Below, piece after piece: positions 44,130 through 62,772 of a stretch of DNA of 64,000 nt (positions within the stretch are counted from its first letter, which is position 1; each line of letters begins with the position of its first letter). Both the position numbers and the translations under genes were made by a program. The DNA lies in assembly GCF_900143005.1 (NCBI RefSeq), contig NZ_FRCS01000004.1:558001-622000 (forward strand), given 5' to 3'. This stretch comes from Cryptosporangium aurantiacum (GTDB taxonomy: Bacteria > Actinomycetota > Actinomycetes > Mycobacteriales > Cryptosporangiaceae). The notes under the pieces were generated by a model, which searched no databases, was not told where the DNA came from, and saw only the letters and a program-made list of their open reading frames with translations.

Positions 44130-44746
44130 CCAGGGTGCTGATCGTGGACGACGACGCGCTGGTACGGGCCGGGCTGACGATGATCCTGTCCGGCACCGAC
44201 GACCTGCGGGTGGTCGGCGAGGCCGCGGACGGCATCGAGGTTAGCGCCGCGGTCGCCGCGTGCGCGCCGGACGTCGTCCTGATGGACATTCGGATGCCCC
44301 GGCTGGACGGCCTGGCCGCCACCGAGGCGCTGCGCAAGCGACCGGATCCGCCCGAGGTGATCGTGCTGACGACGTTCGACGCGGACGAGTACGTGCTGCG
44401 CGCGCTGCGGGCCGGGGCAGGCGGCTTCCTGCTCAAGGACACGCCGCCCGCCGAGATCGTCCGCGCGATCCGGTCGGTCGCGGCCGGCGAGCCGATGCTC
44501 TCCCCCACCGTCACCCGGCAGTTGATCGCGCACGTCGCCGAGGCGGGCGTCGACTCGCGCAAGGCGCATGCGACCCGCCTGCTCGGCCAACTCAGCCCGC
44601 GCGAGCTGGAGGTGGCCGAGGCGGTCGGACGGGGCGCCTCGAACGCCGAGATCGCCGGTGAACTGTTCATGAGCGTGGCCACCGTCAAGGCGCACGTGTC
44701 GCGGATCCTGACCCGGCTCGGGCTGAACAACCGCGTGCAGCTGGCG

Positions 44747-44773
<27 letters not shown>
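44108..44773 (+). CDS. NarL/LuxR response regulator
   Basis: A 221-residue protein: receiver ([34 protein letters not shown]) and LuxR HTH ([33 protein letters not shown]). ATG 44108 overlaps the kinase gene by 22 bp; GTG 44117 is an alternative. Probable target: the divergent ABC exporter. Its 3' end overlaps the convergent thiE gene by 27 bp. Confidence 0.9.
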
Positions 44774-46350
<1,577 letters not shown>

Positions 46351-46354
<4 letters not shown>

Positions 46355-47510
46355 CGCCCACCCCCGCGATGCGCCGCCCGCGGCACTCCCGCCGCGTCGG
46401 CCTCGCCGGGACCCGTGGCACGGGATGTTCCCGCTGCTGCGGGGAAGCGGTCGGGGGCGAACGCGCCGGCGACGGCCGCGTCCGGCGTGTGCCCCGCGCC
46501 GGTGACCAGGTGCGTGATGATCGCGGCCGTGAGCGGCGCCAGCAGGATTCCGTTACGCCCGTGCCCGGTCGCCACCAGGGTGTCGCCGCCGACCCACCCG
46601 ACCAGCGGCGCTCCGTCCGTGCTCATCGGCCGCAGCCCGGCCGACGTCTCGACCAGCGCGTACTCGTCGATCGACGGCAGCACCCTGCGCGCGTCGGTGA
46701 GCAGCCGGTGGACCCCTCCGGCGGTGACCGTCCGGTCGAAGCCGACCTCGTCCTGGGTGGCCCCGACGACGAGTTCGCCGGTCGTCCGCGGAACCAGGTA
46801 CACCCCGCGGCCGTCGACCAGTGCCCGCACCGTCCGGGTGAGCACCGGCGTGTGCCGCCCGGCGACCAGCCGCACGTTCTCGCCGCGCACCGGACGGACC
46901 AGCCCGGCGAGCGTCGGCGTGAGCCGCGGTGTCCAGGCACCCGCGGCGAGCACCATGACGTCGGCATCGAGCGTGAGCGGTGCTTCCACGGTGTCGGTGA
47001 CGACGTGGACGCCGACGACTTCCAGCGCGGCCCAGAGCGCCCGCAACAGTGCCCGGTTGTCGACGCTGTGGTCGCCCGGCACGCTCAGCCCGCCCCGGAC
47101 GCCCGGGGCGAGCGCCGGCTCGGACCGGCGGCAGGCCGTGCCGGTGAGCCGCTCGACGTCGAGGCCGAGCGTGGCCAGCCGGGCCGCGAGCTCGTCCAGG
47201 GCTGCCACGTCGTCCGCGCTGTACCCCGCGACGAGCGTGCCGGTCGTCCGGTAGCCGGGGTCGATGCCGGTGGACGTCAGGTCGGCCGCGAACGCCGGCC
47301 AGGCGTCGACGGCACGGCGACCGGCGGCGAGCAGGGCCGGTTCGGTGGGGTGGGCCTCGGTGATCGGCGCGAGCATGCCGGCCGCGATCCGGCTCGCACC
47401 CTGGGCCGGGTCCGGCTCGATCAGCGTGACGTCGGCGCCTGCCCGGGCCAGCTGCCAGGCGCACGAGAGCCCGATCACCCCGCCCCCGACGACCGCGACA
47501 CGGACGGCGC

Positions 47511-47514
<4 letters not shown>
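46351..47514 (-). CDS. thiO: Glycine oxidase ThiO
   Basis: A 387-residue FAD enzyme: VAVVGGGVIGLSCAWQLARAG at the N-terminus, SVDNRALLRALWAA and GHGRNGILLAPLTA near the C-terminus. It oxidises glycine to the imine needed by ThiG. GTG start overlapping the thiD stop (GTGA). Confidence 0.92.
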
Positions 47515-50090
<2,576 letters not shown>

Positions 50091-50130
50091 GTACAAGTGA
50101 CGCGGCCACCATAACCCCGAGACCGGCCGA

Positions 50131-50161
50131 CGGAACAGCCCACGGCGCGCGGGCTGTTCCG
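50131..50161 (-). terminator. Hairpin between the MFS gene and thiC leader
   Basis: An 11-bp perfect stem (50131-50141 with 50151-50161) around CACGGCGCG-like loop; second of two tandem hairpins after the MFS gene. Confidence 0.55.
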
Positions 50162-50177
50162 CCTTCACGCGCGGATC

Positions 50178-50224
50178 GACGCGAAAGCGGCCTCTAAGGG
50201 CGGCTTAGAGGCCGCTTTCGCGTC
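50178..50224 (-). terminator. Terminator of the MFS gene
   Basis: A perfect 21-bp stem (50178-50198 with 50204-50224) with a 5-nt loop; its arm includes two bases of the MFS stop codon. One of the strongest hairpins in the window. Confidence 0.85.
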
Positions 50225-51392
50225 AGGCGACGGGCTGGGGCTCGCGGACGTGGATCGTGGGGACGACCGCGACGGCCAGTGCCGCTGCGCACGCGGCCGA
50301 AGCGAACGCCACCGGGTAGCCCGCGTGCGTCACGACCGCACCGAGCACCGGCGCGGTCAGCGCGGCGACCGCGTTCTGCCCGGTGTTGTGGATGCCCAAC
50401 GCACGCCCGGCCCACCCCGGCCCGGCGTATTCGGCCACCGCGGTGAACGAGAGCCCGTTCGTCGACACCGACACGACGGCGGCCGCGACCAGCGCGGTCA
50501 CCGCCACGCCCGGCACGCCGGCGGCTCCGGCCGCGAGCAGCGCGACGACGACGCCGGTGGTGCCGGCGAGCACTCGCATCGGCCCGGTGCGGCTGCCGGC
50601 TCGGTCGGACCACCAGCCGGCCATCAGACGTGCCGCCGCCCCGCCGAACGCGGCGACCGCGAGCAGCCGACCGGCCTGCGCGGCGTCCCAGTGTTCGACG
50701 TCGACCAGGAACACCAAACCGAACGTCGCGACCGCGAACTGCGGGAAGACCAGCAGGGCGCCGGAGCCGTGCAGCCGCCAGAGCATCGGAGTGCGGTATG
50801 GGCTCCCGGCTTCGGACGCTCCGCCGGACTCGACCCGCGCCGGATCGCGCACGACGACCGCGATCAGCACCGCGGTCACCAGGCACGCCGCGGCCAGGAA
50901 CACGAGCGCGGGGGCGCGGCCGGATTCGCTGAGCACCGGCACCGCGACCGCGGCCACCGCGACGCCGAGCGGCTGCGCCATCTGGCGGATGCCCATGGCC
51001 AGCCCACGCTCGGCGGCGCCGAACCAGCCCAGGATCAGCCGCCCGCTGGCCGCGTTCACCGAGCCCGCGGCGGCACCGCCGACGACGAGGCAGGCCCCGA
51101 GCGCGATCGGGCCGGACACCGCGGCCGCGACCAGCAGCGCCACGCCCGCCCCGGCCAGCCCCAGCCCGATGACGCCGCGCTCGCCGTAGCGGTCGGCCAG
51201 TGCACCCCAGACCACCAGCGTCGCCAGTAGTCCAAGCGACGGGCACGCGACCAGGACGGCGGCCTCGGTGAGCGAGAGGCCGTCGGCGCGGAGACGCGGG
51301 AGGAGGTACGGCAGCCCGTAGAGGAACGCGCACCCGGCCGTCATCCCGGCCACGCCCGCCGCCAACACCACCCAACGCCGCCTTGATTCCAT
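50223..51392 (-). CDS. Major facilitator superfamily transporter
   Basis: A 389-residue protein with 12 predicted helices; the loop between helices 2 and 3 has VWGALADRYGERGVI, the MFS motif A variant. It resembles CynX/NimT or oxalate-formate-type permeases; the substrate is unknown. No ribosome site precedes ATG 51392, but TAATCT ends 6 nt upstream, so the mRNA is probably leaderless. An AT-rich palindrome covers this promoter. Confidence 0.85.
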   Translation of the reverse strand: MESRRRWVVLAAGVAGMTAGCAFLYGLPYLLPRLRADGLSLTEAAVLVACPSLGLLATLVVWGALADRYGERGVIGLGLAGAGVALLVAAAVSGPIALGACLVVGGAAAGSVNAASGRLILGWFGAAERGLAMGIRQMAQPLGVAVAAVAVPVLSESGRAPALVFLAAACLVTAVLIAVVVRDPARVESGGASEAGSPYRTPMLWRLHGSGALLVFPQFAVATFGLVFLVDVEHWDAAQAGRLLAVAAFGGAAARLMAGWWSDRAGSRTGPMRVLAGTTGVVVALLAAGAAGVPGVAVTALVAAAVVSVSTNGLSFTAVAEYAGPGWAGRALGIHNTGQNAVAALTAPVLGAVVTHAGYPVAFASAACAAALAVAVVPTIHVREPQPVA

Positions 51393-51418
51393 ATTTCGAG
51401 ATTAGCGTCTCGATATAT
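51391..51418 (-). promoter_or_regulatory. AT-rich operator palindrome over the MFS promoter
   Basis: Arms ATATTTCGAGA (51391-51401) and TCTCGATATAT (51408-51418), one mismatch, spacer TTAGCG. It covers the -10 box TAATCT (51404-51399 on the minus strand) and the start codon. An AT-rich site with TCGA arms suggests a PadR-, ArsR- or GntR-class repressor. Confidence 0.65.
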
Positions 51419-51450
51419 GAGATCTGAAGCAGGGGTGGCAGGCTGTTCCC

Positions 51451-53147
<1,697 letters not shown>

Positions 53148-53150
53148 CTA

Positions 53151-53172
53151 GCGGGGGCCCGCAGGCCCCCGC
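53151..53172 (-). terminator. Intercistronic hairpin between cysO and cysM
   Basis: A perfect 9-bp stem (53151-53159 with 53164-53172), loop CGCA, in the 61-bp gap. It could attenuate or process the message and set a CysO:CysM ratio. Confidence 0.5.
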
Positions 53173-53181
53173 CGGCCGTGC

Positions 53182-53460
53182 TCAGCAGCCGCCGGCCACC
53201 GCGGGCAGCACGGTCACCGAGTCGCCGTCCTTCAGGCCGGTGTCGAGGGCACCGGTGAACCGGACGTCCTCGTCGTTGACGTACACGTTCACGAAGCGGT
53301 GGAGCGTGCCGGTGTCGGTGACCAGCCGGCCACGCAGGCCGGGGTACTTGCCGTCGAGGTCGGCGATGAGCGCCTCGAGCGTCTCACCGTCGCCCTGCAC
53401 GGTCTTCTCGCCGCCGGTGTAGGTGCGCAGGATCGTCGGAATGCGGACTTCGATCGCCAT
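53182..53460 (-). CDS. cysO: CysO-type sulfur carrier protein ending Gly-Gly-Cys
   Basis: A 92-residue ubiquitin-fold protein, very similar to mycobacterial CysO (VRIPTILRTYTGGEKTV, HRFVNVYVNDEDVRF, DGDSVTVLPAVAGG). The known protein ends in Gly-Gly, the form that is adenylated and thiocarboxylated; here the codons are GGC GGC TGC TGA, giving a C-terminal cysteine. This mimics the CysO-cysteine adduct, and the encoded form probably has to be trimmed by Mec first. GGAGG lies 11 nt before ATG. It is preceded by a 166-bp gap that may hold a leader. Confidence 0.92.
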   Translation of the reverse strand: MAIEVRIPTILRTYTGGEKTVQGDGETLEALIADLDGKYPGLRGRLVTDTGTLHRFVNVYVNDEDVRFTGALDTGLKDGDSVTVLPAVAGGC

Positions 53461-53626
53461 AAGTACTTAAACCTCCTGGAAGTGACGAAAGAGCAGCCGG
53501 CGGGGGCAGGCTGATGCGGTGGATCCTCACGTGCCAGATCGTGCGGCACGGGTTGGACTCAGCGGCAACGACAGTCGTAGACCACCTCGGCCGGAGTATG
53601 GCCGAAGAGGTAGGACTGGGTGGGGG

Positions 53627-54043
53627 TCACGACGCGGACTCCATGATCTCCACCGGCTCTTCGGTCACCACACCGTCGACGATGCGGAACGAGCGGAACT
53701 CGACGGTGTCCGCGTCCCGGGTCGAGACCAGGACGTAGTGCGCACCCGGCTCCTGCGCGTAGGAGATGTCGGTGCGCGAGGGGTACGCCTCGGTCGCGGT
53801 GTGCGAGTGGTAGATGACGACGGGCTCTTCGTCCCGGTCGTCGAGCTCCCGGTAGAGCTTGAGCAGGTCCATCGAGTCGAACTCGTAGAACGTGGGCGAC
53901 CGGGCGGCGTTCAACATCGGGATGAACCGGTCAGGCCGGTCGCTACCGGCCGGACCCGCCACCACGCCACACGCCTCATCGGGGTGATCGCGGCGGGCGT
54001 GCGCCACGATGGCGTCATAGATAGCCCGGTCGAGAGTCAACAC
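53627..54043 (-). CDS. mec: CysO-cysteine peptidase Mec
   Basis: A 138-residue JAB/MPN+ metalloprotease: Glu in HPDEACGVVAG, zinc ligands in YHSHTATEAYPSRTDISYA (HxH, then S and D). It releases cysteine from CysO-Cys. GTG start; TACGCT ends 7 nt upstream, so it is likely leaderless, and the promoter of mec-cysO-cysM probably begins here. Confidence 0.93.
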   Translation of the reverse strand: MLTLDRAIYDAIVAHARRDHPDEACGVVAGPAGSDRPDRFIPMLNAARSPTFYEFDSMDLLKLYRELDDRDEEPVVIYHSHTATEAYPSRTDISYAQEPGAHYVLVSTRDADTVEFRSFRIVDGVVTEEPVEIMESAS

Positions 54044-54096
54044 GACGTCCAGCGTACCCAGCCCATCGCGCGGGATTCACCCAGACGGGACGCGCA

Positions 54097-54807
54097 TCAC
54101 TCCGGGTCTATCGCATCGACGAGGCTGGCCTGCAGGCCGGTCAGGAACTGGTACAGCGAGAGCCCGAGCACGCGGGCACCGGTCGGGTCGACGCCCGCAG
54201 CCGCCTCGAGCTCGGCGAGCGGGTCGGTGTCGGCCTCGATCTCCAGCGCGGTGCCGAGCATCAACCGGGCGTCGTTGAGCGCGAGCAGCCAGGCCTCGGC
54301 CCGATCGTCGTCCAGCCGGATCTCGCCACCCTCGAACGGGAGGTCGTCGAGGATCACGCCCGCGTTGCCGATCTTCTGCTCACGCAGCGACGACTCGGTG
54401 AGGCTGCGCAGCTCGGCCGCCGCCTCCGGGTCGTCCCGGTAGCCGTCCGGGAAGAGGCGAGCCAGGACCGGGTCGGCGCTCGGACCGGCGACCCCGACCG
54501 CGTCGACCCCGTCGTCCACCAGCTCGACCTCGAGGTCCTCCGGGTCGGGTTCGATCTTGTCGAAATCGTCGAAGACGTCGCCCGGCCGGGGTGAAGCCCC
54601 GAACGGCCCGGGCCCGAACGGGTCCGGGTCGGCAGCCGAGACCCGCCCCAGCGAGGACGGGCCGAGGTCGAGGCTCATGACGCCGCGTCGGTCGCCGGCC
54701 TGGATCAGCCCGGCGACCTGCGCGACCACCAGCCCGACCGCTTGCGCTTCCTCAGCGCTCAGCCGCAGCGTGTAGGCGTTGTTCGACCGTGTGAAGCCGT
54801 ATGTCAT
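54097..54807 (-). CDS. DUF2017 protein
   Basis: A 236-residue acidic cytosolic protein with MTYGFTRSNNAYTLRLSAEEAQAV at the N-terminus and a helical C-terminus (AWLLALNDARLMLGTALEIE). It is the homologue of Rv1332, always next to clpS in actinobacteria; a function in ClpS-linked proteolysis is often assumed but unproven. It starts 1 bp after clpS. Confidence 0.85.
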   Translation of the reverse strand: MTYGFTRSNNAYTLRLSAEEAQAVGLVVAQVAGLIQAGDRRGVMSLDLGPSSLGRVSAADPDPFGPGPFGASPRPGDVFDDFDKIEPDPEDLEVELVDDGVDAVGVAGPSADPVLARLFPDGYRDDPEAAAELRSLTESSLREQKIGNAGVILDDLPFEGGEIRLDDDRAEAWLLALNDARLMLGTALEIEADTDPLAELEAAAGVDPTGARVLGLSLYQFLTGLQASLVDAIDPE

Positions 54808-54808
54808 C

Positions 54809-55108
54809 TCAGTCCTGCTGCAGGGTGGCCCAGAGCCCGTGCGAGTGCAGCCTGGCGACGTCGTGCTCCATGCGTTCCCGGCTGCCGCTCGACACCACGG
54901 CTCGGCCCTTGTGATGCACGTCGAGCATCAGCTGGGTCGCCTTGGATTTGTCATATCCGAACAGCTTCTGGAACACGTAGGTCACGTACGACATCAGGTT
55001 GACCGGATCGTCCCAGACAACCGTGACCCACGGTCGTTGCTGCGCGGGCCTTTCTACGGTGCTCGGTGTCTCCGCCGGAGCGACCAGGGGAGCGGTCATG
55101 AACCCCAT
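54809..55108 (-). CDS. clpS: ClpS adaptor of the Clp protease
   Basis: A 99-residue protein with the ClpS core [43 protein letters not shown] and GLWATLQQD. It binds N-degron substrates and hands them to ClpC/ClpA. The start may be ATG 55108 or 55099. Divergent from pncB. Confidence 0.93.
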   Translation of the reverse strand: MGFMTAPLVAPAETPSTVERPAQQRPWVTVVWDDPVNLMSYVTYVFQKLFGYDKSKATQLMLDVHHKGRAVVSSGSRERMEHDVARLHSHGLWATLQQD

Positions 55109-55195
55109 CGTGCCATCGCTGGAGGTTCTCGCAACAACCCCGGGCAACGCAGTTCTCGTCCGTGGGGTCGAGCCGGGGTACCGATCGGCGGCTCG

Positions 55196-55207
55196 TAGGC
55201 TGGAGTC
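55196..55207 (+). promoter_or_regulatory. -10 box and leaderless start of pncB
   Basis: TAGGCT (55196-55201) ends 6 nt before the ATG; no ribosome site. Confidence 0.5.
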
Positions 55208-56485
55208 ATGGGGACAGCACTGCTGACCGACCACTACGAGCTCACGATGCTGGCCTCCGCGTTGCGCGACGGCTCGGCCCAACGCGAGTGCGTGTTCGAG
55301 GTGTTCGCCCGCCGCCTGCCGAAGGAGCGACGCTTCGGCGTCGTCGCGGGCACCGGCCGCCTGCTGGACGCGCTGGCCGACTTCCGGTTCGACGCCGACG
55401 AGCTCGACTTCCTGCGCAGCGCCGGAGCGGTCGACGCCGACACCGCCGCCTGGCTGAAGGACTACCGGTTCAGCGGTGACATCGACGGTTATCCGGAGGG
55501 TGAGCTGTACTTTCCCGGATCGCCGATCCTCACGGTGCGGGGAACGTTCGGCGAGGCCGTGCTGCTGGAGACGCTCGCGCTCTCGATCCTCAACCACGAC
55601 TCGGCGATCGCCACCGCGGCCGCCCGGATGGTCATCGCCGCGAGCGACCGGCCGCTGATCGAGATGGGCTCCCGGCGCACCCACGAGGAAGCCGCGGTGG
55701 CTTCCGCGCGGGCCGCCTACCTGGCCGGTTTCACCGCGACGTCCAACCTCGAGGCGGGTCGGCGCTACGGCATCCCGACGACCGGCACCAGCGCACACGC
55801 GTTCACGCTGCTGCACGACACCGAGAAGGCCGCGTTCGCCGGCCAGCTCGCGGCGCTGGGCGTCGGCACCACGATGCTCGTCGACACGTACGACATCACG
55901 GCGGGGATCCGCACCGCGATCGAGGTGGCCGGGCCGTCGCTCGGTGCCGTCCGGATCGACTCCGGCGACCTCGGTGTGCTCGCCGTCCAGGCCCGCCACC
56001 AGCTGGACGCGCTCGGCGCGACCGCCACCCGGATCGTCGTCTCCGGCGACCTGGACGAGTACGCGATCGCCGCGCTGGCCGTCGCCCCGGTCGACGCCTA
56101 CGGCGCCGGAACCGCGGTGGTCACCGGCTCCGGCGCACCCACCGCGGGCATGGTCTACAAGCTGGTCGAGGTCGAAGGCCGGCCGGTGGCCAAGCGCAGC
56201 GAGAACAAGGCGTCCCGGGGCGGGCGGAAGACCGCGGTCCGGCGCTACAAGCCCACCGGCACCGCCGTCGACGAAGTGATCACCGCAGGGGCGGCCACCC
56301 CGGAACTCGGCGACCACGACCGGCTGCTGCAGATCCCGCTGGTCCGCAACGGGATCCGGGTACCCGAGGCCCCGACGCTGCTGCAGTCGCGGGACCACCT
56401 GGAAAAGGCCCTCGTGACGATCCCCTGGGAGGGTCTGAGCCTGTCGGCCGGAGAGCCGGCCATTTCTGTCGCTTTTGCTAGCTGA
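55208..56485 (+). CDS. pncB: Nicotinate phosphoribosyltransferase
   Basis: A 425-residue enzyme: [68 protein letters not shown] (catalytic His) and RIDSGDL. It converts nicotinate to its mononucleotide for NAD salvage. The following nicotinamidase gene (12 bp away) supplies nicotinate. Confidence 0.95.
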   Translation: MGTALLTDHYELTMLASALRDGSAQRECVFEVFARRLPKERRFGVVAGTGRLLDALADFRFDADELDFLRSAGAVDADTAAWLKDYRFSGDIDGYPEGELYFPGSPILTVRGTFGEAVLLETLALSILNHDSAIATAAARMVIAASDRPLIEMGSRRTHEEAAVASARAAYLAGFTATSNLEAGRRYGIPTTGTSAHAFTLLHDTEKAAFAGQLAALGVGTTMLVDTYDITAGIRTAIEVAGPSLGAVRIDSGDLGVLAVQARHQLDALGATATRIVVSGDLDEYAIAALAVAPVDAYGAGTAVVTGSGAPTAGMVYKLVEVEGRPVAKRSENKASRGGRKTAVRRYKPTGTAVDEVITAGAATPELGDHDRLLQIPLVRNGIRVPEAPTLLQSRDHLEKALVTIPWEGLSLSAGEPAISVAFAS

Positions 56486-56497
56486 GAGGGCACGCTC

Positions 56498-57076
56498 ATG
56501 GCTCGCGCGTTGATCGTCGTCGACGTCCAGAACGACTTCTGTGAGGGCGGCTCGCTGGCCGTGGCCGGTGGCGCCGGGGTAGCCGGCGGCATCTCCGCCG
56601 CGCTGGCCGCCGACGCCCGGAAGTGGGACCACGTGGTCGCCACCCGCGACCACCACATCGACCCCGGCCACCACTTCTCCGACCAGCCGGACTTCGTCGA
56701 CACCTGGCCGGCGCACACGGTCGTCGGCACGGCGGGCGTCGAGCTGCACCCGAACCTGGAGACCGGGCGGATCGCGACGATCTTCGACAAGGGCGAGTAC
56801 GCCGCGGCGTACTCCGGGTTCGAGGGCCGCGACTCCGACGGCGCGGACCTGACGACCTGGCTGCGGGCGCACGACGTGACCGAAGTGGACGTCGTCGGCA
56901 TCGCCACCGACCACTGCGTGCGGGCGACCGCGCTGGACGCCGCCCGCAACGGCTTCGCCACGACCGTGCTGCTCGACCTCACCGCTGGTGTCGCGGCCCC
57001 CACCACTCAGCGCGCGCTCCTCGAGCTCGAGCAGGCGGGCGTCGCGCTGGTGGGCGAGCCGGTCGTCGCCGGTTAG
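56498..57076 (+). CDS. pncA: Nicotinamidase
   Basis: A 192-residue isochorismatase-fold hydrolase: [17 protein letters not shown] (catalytic Asp), [13 protein letters not shown], metal-binding His residues, and [16 protein letters not shown] with the nucleophilic Cys. It deamidates nicotinamide. ATG with GAGAGGG upstream; end overlaps the next convergent gene by 4 bp. Confidence 0.94.
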   Translation: MARALIVVDVQNDFCEGGSLAVAGGAGVAGGISAALAADARKWDHVVATRDHHIDPGHHFSDQPDFVDTWPAHTVVGTAGVELHPNLETGRIATIFDKGEYAAAYSGFEGRDSDGADLTTWLRAHDVTEVDVVGIATDHCVRATALDAARNGFATTVLLDLTAGVAAPTTQRALLELEQAGVALVGEPVVAG

Positions 57077-57609
57077 GCGTTCGCCCGCTTCGGGAAGACC
57101 GTGTAGGTCAGGGCGACGATTCCCCAGATGACCACGACCTTGAGCAGCGCGGACAGGGTTACGTCGAGCGCTGCGGTCCGGTCGTGGTCGTCGATGAGCC
57201 GGATCGCGCCGAACAGCAACGCGGCCGAGATCCCGCACGCCACGACCGCCCGGATCCAGAGCGTCCACTCGTACCGTGCCCGGGCCATGCCGTACTTCGG
57301 CGGCTTCGTCGGCGCAGGGCCCTCGGCGAACCGGTGCGCGAACCGCTGATCAGCCCAGCGCACCATCATCGGCCCGAACGCCACCGAGAACCCGATGTAC
57401 ATCGCCGCCAAACCATGCGTCCAGTCGGCCGTCGCACCACCGCGCAGGTCGATGATCGCGGCCGTCAACGCGACCAGATCCACGAGCGCGGTCGACAGCA
57501 ACAGCCCCGCGCCGATCTTCCGCAACCCGAAGACGTACCGCGCCACCAGCCCCGCGAGCAGGACGGCCCAGAACCCGATCTCACACGCGGCCAAGACATA
57601 AACAACCAT
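57073..57609 (-). CDS. Conserved membrane protein
   Basis: A 178-residue protein with five membrane helices ([25 protein letters not shown] onwards, [57 protein letters not shown]), of a type annotated as integral membrane protein in actinobacteria. I cannot assign a substrate or reaction. ATG 57609 has no evident ribosome site. A palindrome lies at 57630-57648. Confidence 0.7.
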   Translation of the reverse strand: MVVYVLAACEIGFWAVLLAGLVARYVFGLRKIGAGLLLSTALVDLVALTAAIIDLRGGATADWTHGLAAMYIGFSVAFGPMMVRWADQRFAHRFAEGPAPTKPPKYGMARARYEWTLWIRAVVACGISAALLFGAIRLIDDHDRTAALDVTLSALLKVVVIWGIVALTYTVFPKRANA

Positions 57610-57629
57610 GGATCGAGCATCGCGTCCGT

Positions 57630-57648
57630 GCTGACGCATCGCGTCAGC
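57630..57648. promoter_or_regulatory. Perfect palindrome, operator candidate
   Basis: GCTGACGC-ATC-GCGTCAGC (8-bp arms) begins 21 bp upstream of the membrane-protein start; TetR-class size. Confidence 0.5.
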
Positions 57649-57745
57649 TCAGCGACGATCTGCCGGTACGTCGTCCGACCGACGTTCACCGCTTCTGTCC
57701 GTACATCCTTCGGCGGACGCCGGTCAGCGGCCGTCCGTCGTTCCG

Positions 57746-58897
57746 GTGGACGCCGTCCGCCGGCGGCCGTGGTCGAATCGGGAGGTGGGATTGAGCTGGC
57801 GGCGATTCGGGCTGGCGGTCGGCGCGTTCGCCGTCGGCCTGGTGCTGTTCGCGCTGGGCTACCCGCTGGACTCCTGGGTCGGGGTGGCCACGCTGGGCGC
57901 CTCGACGGCGTCGCTGCTGTTCCTCCGCAGTTACCCCCGGCTCAGCCTCGGGGTGGCGTCAGCGGCGCTCGCCGTGGACTGGATGGTCGGGCCGAACCTG
58001 GTGCCGATCTTCGTCCTCGCCAACGCGCTGTACGAGCTCACCGAACGGGGGTCGGAGCGGACCGGTCGTCGGTTGATGATCGGCTCGATCGGTGCGGTCC
58101 TGGTGTTCACCGTGATCGGCCTGGCGCGGCAGGGTGACATCGAAGGCGCCCTGTACGGGGTGCAGGTGGCCCTGTTCACGGTGCTGCCGGTGGACACCGC
58201 GATGACGGTCCGGCGCCACCGGCAGACCGCCGCGGCCGAGCGGGAACGTGCGGAGCAGACCGCCCGGCTCGCCGAGCTCGATCAGCGGGCCGCGATCACC
58301 GCCGAGCGGACCCGCGTGGCCCGTGACCTGCACGATTTGGTGGCCAACGACCTGAGCGTGATCGCGCTGCACTCCACCGCGGCGCTGGCGCGTCCGGACG
58401 ACGCCGAGGCCGCGCAGGAGGCGCTCGGCGTCATTCGGCAGCACAGCGTCAGCGGGCTGGCCGAGATGCGGCACCTGATCGGGGTGCTGCGGGCCGACGA
58501 CGGGGGCGACTCCCCCGCCGAGGCGCGGCTCGACCAGCTACCGACGCTCGTCGAGAGCATCCGGGCGGACGGCCAGGACGCCACGCTCCGGGTGGACGGT
58601 GAGGCGCGCAGGCTGGCGCCCGCGGTCGAGTTGGCGGGTTACCGGATCGTCCAGGAAGCGCTCGTCAACGCCCGGAAGCATGCCGCGAGCCAACCGGTGG
58701 ACACGCTCGTCCGGTACGGTCCGGACGCGCTGACGCTGACCGTCGAGAACCCGCTGCCGACCGAGGACTGCCCGTTCCCGCTGGTCGGCGGCGCGGGTCT
58801 GGTCGGGATGGCGGAGCGGGCGACGCTAGTGGGAGGTGCGTTGGACGCGGGGCCACGCGACGGACGATGGCGAGTACACGCGGAGATCCCGCTGTGA
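57746..58897 (+). CDS. NarL-family sensor histidine kinase
   Basis: A 383-residue kinase: five membrane helices (about 20-155), the HisKA_3 motif RTRVARDLHDLVANDLSVIALHS (His near 195) and a HATPase with YRIVQEALVNARKHA and GGAGLVGMAERA. The signal is unknown. GTG 57746, GTG 57785 and TTG 57791 (the latter with GGGAGG 5 nt upstream) are possible starts. Confidence 0.85.
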   Translation: MDAVRRRPWSNREVGLSWRRFGLAVGAFAVGLVLFALGYPLDSWVGVATLGASTASLLFLRSYPRLSLGVASAALAVDWMVGPNLVPIFVLANALYELTERGSERTGRRLMIGSIGAVLVFTVIGLARQGDIEGALYGVQVALFTVLPVDTAMTVRRHRQTAAAERERAEQTARLAELDQRAAITAERTRVARDLHDLVANDLSVIALHSTAALARPDDAEAAQEALGVIRQHSVSGLAEMRHLIGVLRADDGGDSPAEARLDQLPTLVESIRADGQDATLRVDGEARRLAPAVELAGYRIVQEALVNARKHAASQPVDTLVRYGPDALTLTVENPLPTEDCPFPLVGGAGLVGMAERATLVGGALDAGPRDGRWRVHAEIPL

Positions 58898-59538
58898 CCG
58901 TTCGGGTGCTGGTCGCCGACGACCAGGCCGCGGTGCGGACCGGGCTGGTGCTGATCCTCGGCTCCGCGCCCGGGATCGAGGTCGTCGGCGAGGCCGCGGA
59001 CGGCATCGAAGCGGTGGACCTCGCCCGGGAACTGCGCCCGGACGTCGTCGTCATGGACGTGCGGATGCCGAGGCTCGACGGGATCGCCGCGACCGCGACG
59101 CTGGCCGCGGAGGGCGTGGCCGACGTCCTCGTGCTGACGACGTTCGACCTGGACGAGTACGTGTTCGGCGCGCTCCGGGCCGGCGCAGCCGGTTTCCTGC
59201 TCAAGGACGCGGAGGCCGCCGACCTGATCGCGGCGGTGCGGCTGGTGGCCGCCGGGGAGGGCATGGTCGCGCCCCGGGTGACGCGGCGGCTGATCGACGC
59301 GTTCGCCCGCGGCCCGGCCCCGATCACCGAGCCGCCGCCCGGGCTGGAGAAGCTGACGCCGCGCGAGCGCGAGGTGCTCGATTGCCTCGGCCAGGGGCTC
59401 TCGAACGCGGAGATCGCGGACCGGCTGGACATGGCCGAGGCGACCACCAAGACCCACGTCAGCCGGATCCTGGCGAAGCTCGGGCTCCGGAGCCGGGTGC
59501 AGGCGGCCGTCCTGGCCCGCGAGCTCGGCCAGCTCTGA
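58894..59538 (+). CDS. NarL/LuxR response regulator
   Basis: A 214-residue protein: receiver ([36 protein letters not shown]) and LuxR HTH (LTPREREVLDCLGQGLSNAEI, EATTKTHVSRILAKLG). GTG overlaps the kinase stop by 4 bp. No divergent target is obvious. Confidence 0.92.
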   Translation: MTVRVLVADDQAAVRTGLVLILGSAPGIEVVGEAADGIEAVDLARELRPDVVVMDVRMPRLDGIAATATLAAEGVADVLVLTTFDLDEYVFGALRAGAAGFLLKDAEAADLIAAVRLVAAGEGMVAPRVTRRLIDAFARGPAPITEPPPGLEKLTPREREVLDCLGQGLSNAEIADRLDMAEATTKTHVSRILAKLGLRSRVQAAVLARELGQL

Positions 59539-59565
59539 GCGCGACCCGGTGCCGGCGAGGGAGTC

Positions 59566-62618
<3,053 letters not shown>

Positions 62619-62772
62619 AGCCGGACCCTCCTGGCAGATCGGCGTCGCTGAGCCTGTGTGCGGGCCCGCGGCTGGCAAGCCTCGCGAGCAGAATAGTCCG
62701 TCTCTCATGTCTGACTCGGCGGGGGTCTACCTCGCGTCGGCGTGTCTGAATGATCCCCTTCGTAGGCGTGGT

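Noticed and set aside
54809-57268. An 819-residue frame containing ClpS at its end
   Set aside because: All but the last 99 residues are antisense to pncB and pncA; ClpS starts at 55108 or 55099.
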